Source of the DNA: Pseudonocardiales bacterium
GTDB lineage: Bacteria; Actinomycetota; Actinomycetes; Mycobacteriales; Jatrophihabitantaceae
NCBI GenBank assembly: GCA_030840415.1
Contig: JAVEEO010000517.1
Location: 1-9,748 of the forward strand
Reading direction: 5' to 3'
DNA: 9,748 bases
Shown: positions 1-4,744 of the stretch, piece by piece
Position numbering within the stretch: position 1 is the stretch's first letter
Layout: each line of letters begins with the position of its first letter
Program-made: the position numbers and the translations under genes
Notes under the pieces: model-generated
What the model saw: the letters and a program-made list of their open reading frames with translations, nothing else
Databases searched by the model: none
What the model was told of the DNA's origin: nothing

Positions 1-274
1 CGGTAAACCGGCGACCGAAGGTCAGGCCGTACTGCAGCAGCGCCGCCGCCACCAGCAGGGCCACCCAGGGCGCCACCGACGGCCGGGACCCACCCGGCGG
101 TACCGGCTGGCTGACGATGTCGATGACGTGCTTGATCACCAGCGGGACCGACACCGACACCAGGGCGCCGGCCACCGCCGCGCCGAACGCCCCGAACAGG
201 TCGAACCGGTGCCGCAGGCAGTACCCAATCAGCCGGCGCAGCCAGGACGGCGCGCTGGCTGGCGGTGATGGCAC
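1..274 (-). CDS. ABC transporter permease/ATP-binding protein, N-terminal fragment (3' end beyond the window)
   Basis: The minus-strand frame from a GTG at 274 is open to the left edge and gives 91 residues. A short polar N-terminus with an amphipathic stretch (WLRRLIGYCLRHR, residues 11-23) leads into a hydrophobic segment (about 26-46), then PLVIKHVIDIV, then a second hydrophobic segment (about 67-86) ending in GLTFGRRF. This is the usual start of the membrane domain of half-size ABC exporters of the MsbA/MdlB type, in which a C-terminal ATPase follows; that part is outside the window, so substrate and direction cannot be read. An in-frame TAG lies four codons upstream of the GTG, so the start is tightly bounded. 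AGGA sits about 7 nt before the GTG, and the overlapping hexamer TAGGAT ends 6 nt before it, so either a Shine-Dalgarno or a leaderless start is possible. High GC at third positions supports real coding. Confidence 0.8.
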   Translation of the reverse strand, partial: MPSPPASAPSWLRRLIGYCLRHRFDLFGAFGAAVAGALVSVSVPLVIKHVIDIVSQPVPPGGSRPSVAPWVALLVAAALLQYGLTFGRRFT

Positions 275-359
275 TGATTCATCCTATTCGTTACTCGTTA
301 GCCAGACGAACATTCTGGTGCGGGGCCGGGTCGCTAACCTTCTGCACATTGCCGGCCCT
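275..359. promoter_or_regulatory. Divergent intergenic region between the ABC exporter and the small cysteine protein
   Basis: This 85-bp stretch is clearly richer in A and T than its surroundings (about 281-315) and separates two divergent starts, so it should hold promoters for both. On the minus strand TAGGAT (286-281) is a plausible -10 for the ABC gene. On the plus strand TAACCT (335-340) and CACATT (345-350) are weaker -10 candidates. A loose inverted repeat TTCGT (287-291) / ACGAA (306-310) is present. No convincing -35 element is visible. Confidence 0.35.
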
Positions 360-536
360 GTGATCGCCGGGTTGTGCGGCGACTTCCGGCATGCCCGGCT
401 CAACCAGACCCGGCGTGGGCCGGTGTACCTGCGCTGCCAGCTGGCCAGCGTCGACCCGGCCTTTGCGCGCTACCCCCGGCTGCCGGTGCTGCGCTGCCCC
501 GGATACCAGCCGGCTGAGCCGTCCGAGGGGATCTGA
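360..536 (+). CDS. Small three-cysteine protein of unknown function
   Basis: This 58-residue reading frame ends with TGA at 534-536. From the GTG onward its third positions are about 90% G or C, unlike the sequence before it, which is the main reason to call it a gene. The protein is basic and has cysteines at 6, 26 and 46, exactly 20 residues apart, a histidine at 11, and the segment RYPRLPVLRCPGY at 37-49. Three cysteines and a histidine could bind a metal, but that is inference. I have the impression that short proteins with a similar RYP-x-PV-x-x-C-x-GY ending occur in other actinobacteria but cannot name a family. The start is uncertain: GTG at 360 and TTG at 372 (54 residues) both lack a clear Shine-Dalgarno. 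The gene converges on the polymerase gene, leaving 22 bp between stop codons with no visible terminator. Confidence 0.55.
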   Translation: MIAGLCGDFRHARLNQTRRGPVYLRCQLASVDPAFARYPRLPVLRCPGYQPAEPSEGI

Positions 537-558
537 GTCAGACCAGGCTCGGCAGTAC

Positions 559-1473
559 TCAGGCCGGCACCCTGGCGGTGCCGTGCAGCAGGTCGGCGGC
601 CAGGTCACCGTCGGCCGCCACCCGGTCGAGTACCTCGCCGCTCTCCAACTGGCGCAGTCCAGGCTCGCTGAGCTCGTCCCAGGTCCGCGGCGTGGCCACC
701 CAGGGCCTGGCCCGGCCGCGCAGCGAGTACGGGCAGATGGTGGTCTTGGCGGCGTTGTTCTGGCTCCAGTCCAGCAGCACCTTGCCGGTCCGCAGCGCCT
801 TGGTCATGTTCGACACCACCAGCTTCGGGTGGCTGCGCTCCAGCGACTCGGCCAGCCGCTTGGCGTAGCCGTGCACCTTCTCGACCGGCTGCGAACCGTC
901 CAGCGGCGCGTAGAGCTGCAGGCCCTTGCTGCCGCTGGTCACCGGGAACGCCGTCAGGCCGTCCTCGGCGAGCCGGTCGCGGATCAGCAGGGCCGCCTCG
1001 GCGCACTCGGCCAGGCCGGCCGGCGGGCCCGGGTCGAGATCGATCACCAGCCGGGTGGGATTGCGGACCGCCCCGCGCGGGCCGACCGTCCACTGCGGCA
1101 CGTGCAGTTCCAGGGCGGCCAGGTTGGCCAGCCAGATCAGGTCGGCGGTCTTGGTCAGCACCGGAAAGGCCAGCGTCTCCCGGTTGCGGGACGAGCCGGG
1201 GGTGGGCAGCGTGACGGTGCGCAGCCAGGACGGTGCGTACTTGGGCAGGTTCTTCTCGTAGAACGGCGTGCTGCCGACGCCGTCCGGCCATCGGATCCGG
1301 GTCACCGGGCGGTCGGCGAGCTGGGGCAACAGCACCGGCGCGATCCGGGCGTAGTAGTCCAGCACCTGAGCCTTGGTGGTGCCGGCCTCCGGATAAAGGA
1401 CCTTGTCCAGGCGCTTGAGGGTGAACTCGTGGCCGTCGACGCTGATCCGCTGGGCGTCGGGCTCAGGACTCAC
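559..1473 (-). CDS. ligD (polymerase): LigD-type DNA repair primase-polymerase (stand-alone polymerase domain)
   Basis: The 304-residue protein matches the polymerase domain of bacterial LigD, an archaeo-eukaryotic primase-type enzyme that adds ribo- or deoxyribonucleotides at DNA ends during NHEJ. Visible landmarks are KVLYPEAGTTKAQVLDYY (24-41), FYEKN (71-75), catalytic motif I DLDPG (Asp145, Asp147), motif II SGSKGLQLY (180-188), and motif III VLLDWSQNN (232-240, Asp235), followed by KTTICPYSLRGR. The length is that of the isolated domain; no ligase or phosphoesterase part is attached. Motif II has Gln186 where the mycobacterial protein, as I recall it, has His. The GTG start at 1473 lies inside the 3' end of the ligase gene (11-nt overlap) with GAGG about 6 nt upstream, so the two genes form an operon with probable translational coupling. 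The stop at 559 faces the small cysteine protein gene. Confidence 0.93.
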   Translation of the reverse strand: MSPEPDAQRISVDGHEFTLKRLDKVLYPEAGTTKAQVLDYYARIAPVLLPQLADRPVTRIRWPDGVGSTPFYEKNLPKYAPSWLRTVTLPTPGSSRNRETLAFPVLTKTADLIWLANLAALELHVPQWTVGPRGAVRNPTRLVIDLDPGPPAGLAECAEAALLIRDRLAEDGLTAFPVTSGSKGLQLYAPLDGSQPVEKVHGYAKRLAESLERSHPKLVVSNMTKALRTGKVLLDWSQNNAAKTTICPYSLRGRARPWVATPRTWDELSEPGLRQLESGEVLDRVAADGDLAADLLHGTARVPA

Positions 1474-2395
1474 GGCGCACCTCGGCAGGCTCGAGATCGG
1501 TTCGAACGCCCCGGAACACCGGCTGGCGCAACCGGTTGCCGGTCGTCCAGCCGAGATGGCGCACCTCGATGACCACCACCGGCTCGCACCAGGTCGCGCC
1601 GGTCGCGTCCAGCCGCGGGATCTCGGTGCTGAACGGCGAGTCGGGGCGGTGCAGCGGGCCGAGCAGCCGCTTGAGCTCCCGGCCGGCCGCCCGGCTGATG
1701 CCGCTTCCCACCCGGCCGGCGAAGCTGATGCCGCCCGAGCCGTCCGGCATGCCCAGCAGCAGCGCGCCGATCAGCTCCGGAGAGCCGATCTCGGGACGCC
1801 AGCCGCCGACCAGGCAGGCCTGGTGGAACCGGTGCGCGGTCTTGATCCAGTCCGGGCTGCGCCGGCCGGGCTGGTAGGTCGACCGGCGGCGCTTGGCCAC
1901 CACGCCCTCCAGGCCCTGGTCGAGGGTGGCGGCCAGCAGGGCAGGCCCGTCGTCGTAGACCGGGGAGGTGCGCCAGGTCGTCTCGGGCAGGCTGAGCCGG
2001 TCCAGGCTGGTGCGCCGCTCGGTCAGCGGACGCTGGGTCAGATCGACGCCGTAGAGCCGCAGCAGGTCGAAGGCCATCACCGTCACCGGCTGGGACTCGG
2101 CCAGCTCGCGGGCGCGCCGCTCGTCGCCGACGTGCATCCGGTCGGCGAGCGCGGCGAAGGACGGCACCCCCTCGCGCAGCGCGATGATCTCGCCGTCGAT
2201 CAGCGCGTCCTTGACCGTACCGGTCACCGACACCAGTTCGGGAAAGCTCACCGTCACATCCCGCCCGGTGCGCGAGACCAACCGCAGTCCGGAAGGGCCG
2301 ATGTCGGCCAGCACTCGCATACCATCCCACTTGACTTCGTGCTGCCAGTCCTTGCCAATTGGCTGAGAGCCGGGTGTGGCCAGCATCGGTCGCAT
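1463..2395 (-). CDS. ligD (ligase): ATP-dependent DNA ligase, LigD ligase-domain type
   Basis: This 310-residue protein corresponds to the ligase domain of LigD, which seals DNA nicks using ATP in the final step of NHEJ. Numbered from the ATG at 2395, the motifs are the adenylation site EVKWDG (Lys22), DGE (67-69), FDLL (109-112), EGVVAK (163-168), DWIK just downstream, then a C-terminal OB-fold-like region with SFAGRVGSG and a closing RLRQPVFRGVR. An upstream in-frame GTG at 2431 would add 12 residues. I prefer 2395 because homologues begin near PMLATPG, the longer form would leave only 14 bp before ku, and no Shine-Dalgarno precedes the GTG. The hexamer CAGCAT ends 6 nt before the ATG, compatible with a leaderless transcript. 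The gene is divergent from ku and precedes the polymerase gene, which it overlaps. No nuclease domain is present. Confidence 0.93.
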   Translation of the reverse strand: MRPMLATPGSQPIGKDWQHEVKWDGMRVLADIGPSGLRLVSRTGRDVTVSFPELVSVTGTVKDALIDGEIIALREGVPSFAALADRMHVGDERRARELAESQPVTVMAFDLLRLYGVDLTQRPLTERRTSLDRLSLPETTWRTSPVYDDGPALLAATLDQGLEGVVAKRRRSTYQPGRRSPDWIKTAHRFHQACLVGGWRPEIGSPELIGALLLGMPDGSGGISFAGRVGSGISRAAGRELKRLLGPLHRPDSPFSTEIPRLDATGATWCEPVVVIEVRHLGWTTGNRLRQPVFRGVRTDLEPAEVRRES

Positions 2396-2434
2396 AGGCT
2401 CATGCTGCCTGGACGGGCAAGTGGGCACCACCGT

Positions 2435-2440
2435 GAGGAG
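2435..2440 (+). promoter_or_regulatory. Ribosome binding site of ku
   Basis: GAGGAG lies 5 nt before the ku ATG at 2446, a strong Shine-Dalgarno that fixes the start. It also falls within the short gap between the divergent ligase and ku starts. Confidence 0.85.
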
Positions 2441-2445
2441 TAGAG

Positions 2446-3447
2446 ATGAGAGCCATCTGGAAAGGCGCGGTGTCTTTCGGTCTGGTGAACGTGCCGGTAC
2501 GGCTGTTCGCCGCCACCGAGGAGAACGATATCCGCTTCCACCAGGTGCATCGCGAGGACGGCGGCCGGATCCGCTACAAGCGGACCTGCAGCATCTGTGG
2601 CGAGGAGATCAGCTACGACGCGATCGCCAAGGGCTACGAGACCAGTGACGGCCAGTTGGTGATCCTGACCGACGAGGACCTCGACCAGTTGCCGGTGGCC
2701 ACCAGCCACGAGATCGACGTGGTGGAGTTCGTGCCGAGCAACCAGGTCGATCCGATCCTGTTCGCCAAGACCTACTACCTCGAGCCGGACGCCAAGGCCG
2801 CCAAGCCCTACGCCCTGCTGCGCGAGGCGCTGATCGAGACCGAGCGGATGGCGATCGTCAAGGTGGCGCTGCGGCAGAAGGAGACCCTGGCGGTGCTGCG
2901 GGTCCGGGACAAGGCGATCCTGCTGCAGACCATGCTGTGGCCCGACGAGATCCGCAAGCCGGACTTCCCGATCCTGGACTCCGACGTCGAACTGCGCCCG
3001 CAGGAGTTGAAGATGGCCGCCTCGCTGGTCGAGAGCATGGCCGCCGACTTCGAGCCCGACCAGTTCTCCGACGACTACCGCGAGGCGGTCGTGGAGCTGA
3101 TCGACGCCAAGCTCGAGCGCGGCGAGTCGGCCCAGCTGCCGGCCAAGGACGACAAGGACTCCGGCGGCAAGACCAGCGAGGTGATCGACCTGCTGACCGC
3201 GCTGCAGCGCAGCGTCGACCGGGCCCGGGGGACGGGCTCCGACGACACCGCGGACGGTGCGAAGTCCACCAGCGCCGAGGCCGAACCGGCCGCCAAGACG
3301 ACAGCCAAGACGGCGGCGAAGAAGTCCGCGCCGGCCAAGAAGGCGCCGGCCAAGACCGCCGCCCGCGGCAGCCGTACCGCGGCGGCCAAGAAGGCGCCCG
3401 CGAAGAAGTCCGCGCCGGCCAAGAAGGCGGCGTCCAAGAGCGCCTGA
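2446..3447 (+). CDS. ku: Ku, bacterial NHEJ DNA end-binding protein
   Basis: The 333-residue protein begins MRAIWKGAVSFGLVNVPVRL, the standard start of bacterial Ku, a homodimeric ring that threads onto broken DNA ends and recruits the LigD enzymes. The Ku core covers about residues 1-260 and includes IRFHQVH, RIRYKRTCSICGEE (Cys48, Cys51), a KTYYLEPD strand, LLWPDE-like MLWPDEIRKPDFP (163-175) and the helical ELKMAASLVESM region. From about 283 to the end the sequence turns into Lys/Ala/Pro repeats (AKKSAPAKKA and variants). Similar lysine-rich extensions are known in some mycobacterial Ku proteins and bind DNA. The strong Shine-Dalgarno fixes the start. The gene is divergent from the ligase-polymerase pair, so the three form a complete minimal NHEJ set. 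A trpS leader begins directly downstream. Confidence 0.96.
   Translation: MRAIWKGAVSFGLVNVPVRLFAATEENDIRFHQVHREDGGRIRYKRTCSICGEEISYDAIAKGYETSDGQLVILTDEDLDQLPVATSHEIDVVEFVPSNQVDPILFAKTYYLEPDAKAAKPYALLREALIETERMAIVKVALRQKETLAVLRVRDKAILLQTMLWPDEIRKPDFPILDSDVELRPQELKMAASLVESMAADFEPDQFSDDYREAVVELIDAKLERGESAQLPAKDDKDSGGKTSEVIDLLTALQRSVDRARGTGSDDTADGAKSTSAEAEPAAKTTAKTAAKKSAPAKKAPAKTAARGSRTAAAKKAPAKKSAPAKKAASKSA
3316..3345 (+). repeat. 30-bp direct repeat in the ku tail, copy 1
   Basis: This is an exact 30-nt match to 3400-3429, in frame, encoding AKKSAPAKKA (Ku residues 291-300). The copies start 84 bp (28 codons) apart, so recombination between them would keep the frame. Confidence 0.9.
3400..3429 (+). 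repeat. 30-bp direct repeat in the ku tail, copy 2
   Basis: This is the second exact copy of the 3316-3345 unit, encoding Ku residues 319-328. The identity ends at both borders of the 30 nt. Confidence 0.9.
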
Positions 3448-3449
3448 GG

Positions 3450-3487
3450 TTGGTGCTGCCTCAGCAATTGCCTGCTACCGTAAGGGC
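3450..3487 (+). promoter_or_regulatory. Candidate promoter for the trpS leader transcript
   Basis: TACCGT (3476-3481), preceded by TG one base further upstream, fits an actinobacterial extended -10. It ends 6 nt before the ATG of the leader reading frame, so a transcript starting at about 3488 would be leaderless. TTGGTG (3450-3455) is a possible -35 but the 20-bp spacing is long. The AAGGG at 3482-3486 is too close to the ATG to be a good Shine-Dalgarno, which favours the leaderless reading. Confidence 0.45.
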
Positions 3488-3538
3488 ATGCCCAGCTGCC
3501 CGGTGTTCCTGCCGCGCAGCTGGCGGCTGTCCGACTGA
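3488..3538 (+). CDS. trpS leader peptide (16 codons, one Trp)
   Basis: The reading frame from ATG 3488 to TGA 3536-3538 encodes MPSCPVFLPRSWRLSD. Its single Trp codon (3521-3523) lies immediately before the first arm of a hairpin (3525-3533), and its stop codon sits in the hairpin loop (3534-3538). This is the geometry expected of a leader peptide that senses charged tRNA-Trp: a ribosome stalled at the Trp codon would cover segment 1, while one reaching the stop would cover segment 2. The peptide itself probably has no other role. The order and spacing make coincidence unlikely, but the short length means translation is inferred, and a single Trp codon is fewer than in classical trp leaders. 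Confidence 0.65.
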   Translation: MPSCPVFLPRSWRLSD

Positions 3539-3610
3539 CGGACGGCCAACACTCACCCCTGATCACCTACCGTGGGGCCGTCCTGCCGGACGGCCCTTCT
3601 CCTGTTTCGC
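3525..3610 (+). promoter_or_regulatory. Trp-responsive transcription attenuator upstream of trpS
   Basis: Four segments can pair in alternatives. Segment 1 (3525-3533, GGCTGTCCG) pairs with segment 2 (3539-3547, CGGACGGCC) over 9 positions with one U-G pair. Segment 2 (3540-3547) also pairs with segment 3 (3576-3583, GGCCGTCC) over 8 Watson-Crick pairs, forming an antiterminator. Segment 3 pairs with segment 4 (3588-3595, GGACGGCC), forming a terminator. Segments 2 and 4 share an identical 8-nt sequence. Low charged tRNA-Trp should stall the ribosome on segment 1 and favour 2:3 and read-through into trpS; normal supply should favour 3:4 and termination. Ribosome-mediated attenuation of the auxiliary trpRS1 gene is known in Streptomyces coelicolor, which supports this reading. 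Confidence 0.75.
3574..3610 (+). terminator. Attenuator terminator hairpin
   Basis: A stem of nine Watson-Crick pairs (3575-3583 with 3588-3596) plus one G-U pair closes on a TGCC tetraloop and is followed by a pyrimidine-rich stretch with several T residues (3597-3607). The T tract is interrupted, as is common in high-GC genomes. It ends about 50 nt before the trpS start codon, inside the leader, so it acts on trpS and may also stop read-through from ku. Confidence 0.7.
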
Positions 3611-3637
3611 GCCTCCGGCAGGTACGGCCCTCCTGTC

Positions 3638-3644
3638 GAGGAGG
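3638..3644 (+). promoter_or_regulatory. Ribosome binding site of trpS
   Basis: GAGGAGG lies 6 nt before the ATG at 3651 and decides the start against the much longer open frame that extends upstream through ku. Confidence 0.85.
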
Positions 3645-3650
3645 ACCACC

Positions 3651-4673
3651 ATGACCGCAACGACTCGTACCCACCACGCGCCAGCGCCGGCAGCGGGGCG
3701 GACGGTGACCGGCCGGGTGCTGACCGGCGACCGGCCGACCGGCGGCCTGCACCTGGGGCACTACTTCGGAACGCTGGCCAACCGAGTCCGGCTGCAGCAG
3801 CAGGGCTGCGAGCTGTTCGTGGTGGTGGCCGACTACCAGGTCATCACCGACCGGGACCGGCCGGTGGACCTGGCCGAGCGGCGTACCGCGATGGTGTTGG
3901 ACTACCTGGCGTGCGGCATCGACGCCGAGGCCAGCACGATCTTCGCGCACAGCGCGGTGCCGGCCCTGAACCAGCTGCTGCTGCCGTTCCTGTCGCTGGT
4001 GAGCACCGGCGAACTGGACCGCAACCCGACGGTCAAGGAAGAGATCCGCACCGCGGACCGGTCCAGCGTGAACGGGCTGATGCTGACCTACCCGGTGCAC
4101 CAGGCCGCGGACATCCTGTTCTGCAAGGCCGAACTGGTGCCGGTCGGCAAGGACCAGTTGCCGCACCTGGAGCTGACCCGGTCCATCGCACGGCGGTTCA
4201 ACGAGCGCTACGGGCCGGTGTTCGGGCTGCCGGAGGGGCTGCTCGGCGCGGCCGGCATCCTGCTCGGGCTGGACGGCCGCAAGATGTCGAAGAGCCTGGG
4301 CAACGGCATCGCGCTCACCGACTGCCCGGATCAGGTGGCCGCCAAGGTGCGCGCGGCCCGGACCGATTCCGAGCGCCGGATCAGCTACGAACCGACCCGC
4401 CGGCCCGAGGTCGCCACCCTGCTGACCCTGGCCGGGCTGTGCCTGGACGAGGATCCGGCATCGGTCGCCGGGCGGATCGGCACCGGGGGCGCCGCCGAAC
4501 TCAAGCGGGTGGTCACCGAGTCGGTGAACACACTGCTCGAACCGATCCGCATCCGGCGGGCCGGCTACGGCGCCGCCGACGCCGAGCGGGTGCTGCGCCG
4601 GGGCGCCGAGCGGGCCCGCGAGATCGCCGACGCCACGCTGGTCGAGGTGAACGCGGCGATGCGGATGGGCTGA
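3651..4673 (+). CDS. trpS: Tryptophanyl-tRNA synthetase, TGDRPTG (auxiliary-like) type
   Basis: The 340-residue class I synthetase joins tryptophan to tRNA-Trp using ATP in the cytoplasm. The nucleotide-binding part carries TGDRPTGGLHLGH (25-37, with the HIGH-type signature HLGH at 34-37) and the second signature KMSKS is complete at 211-215. VTVKEEI-like NPTVKEEIR (125-133) and PVGKDQLPHLELTR (164-177) are typical TrpRS segments. The GDRPTG signature differs from the G(V/I)QP(S/T) signature of common housekeeping TrpRS. It resembles Deinococcus TrpRS II as I remember that protein, so this may be an auxiliary or antibiotic-tolerant enzyme with a second trpS elsewhere. A poorly conserved 20-residue N-terminus precedes the core. 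The Trp-codon leader and attenuator upstream point to induction by tryptophan starvation or TrpRS inhibition. No amino-acid biosynthesis gene is adjacent. Confidence 0.93.
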   Translation: MTATTRTHHAPAPAAGRTVTGRVLTGDRPTGGLHLGHYFGTLANRVRLQQQGCELFVVVADYQVITDRDRPVDLAERRTAMVLDYLACGIDAEASTIFAHSAVPALNQLLLPFLSLVSTGELDRNPTVKEEIRTADRSSVNGLMLTYPVHQAADILFCKAELVPVGKDQLPHLELTRSIARRFNERYGPVFGLPEGLLGAAGILLGLDGRKMSKSLGNGIALTDCPDQVAAKVRAARTDSERRISYEPTRRPEVATLLTLAGLCLDEDPASVAGRIGTGGAAELKRVVTESVNTLLEPIRIRRAGYGAADAERVLRRGAERAREIADATLVEVNAAMRMG

Positions 4674-4707
4674 GCTTCGTCGAAGCAACCCTCGATATGC
4701 GCGTACC

Positions 4708-4727
4708 GTGTGTAGAACTGCACACAC
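4708..4727. promoter_or_regulatory. Inverted repeat upstream of the ribbon-helix-helix gene, possible operator
   Basis: GTGTGT (4708-4713) and ACACAC (4722-4727) form a palindrome with an 8-nt centre, ending 17 nt before the ATG at 4745. TAGAAC (4713-4718) inside it could be a -10 element. Ribbon-helix-helix proteins often repress their own genes by binding such repeats, so an autoregulatory operator is plausible. Simple CA/GT repeats can arise by chance. Confidence 0.35.
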
Positions 4728-4744
4728 ACGAGAGAGTGGTTGCC

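Noticed and set aside
117..359. Upstream extension of the small cysteine protein frame to an ATG at 117
   Set aside because: This part overlaps the well-supported ABC transporter start on the other strand, and the stretch just before 360 has mixed third positions, unlike the real coding part.
291..608. Minus-strand open frame of 105 codons
   Set aside because: It runs antisense to the small cysteine gene and overlaps the polymerase 3' end; its composition is that of a shadow frame.
391..1572. Long plus-strand open frame across the polymerase gene
   Set aside because: It is antisense to a gene with all LigD polymerase motifs and shows no recognisable domain; long shadow frames are expected at this GC content.
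2331..2400. TTGACT (2331-2336) and TAGGCT (2395-2400) as a ku promoter
   Set aside because: Each hexamer looks promoter-like alone, but the spacing between them is far too long and neither has a good partner.
2396..2431. Ligase N-terminal extension from GTG 2431
   Set aside because: The added 12 residues are not family-like, no Shine-Dalgarno precedes the GTG, and the segment occupies nearly all of the gap to ku.
2937..3650. Open frame joining the ku region to trpS
   Set aside because: The part before 3651 is the out-of-frame shadow of ku and the leader; the Shine-Dalgarno and the conserved protein begin at 3651.
4674..4686. GCTTC-GTC-GAAGC repeat after trpS as a terminator
   Set aside because: The stem is only 5 bp with a 3-nt loop and no T tract follows.
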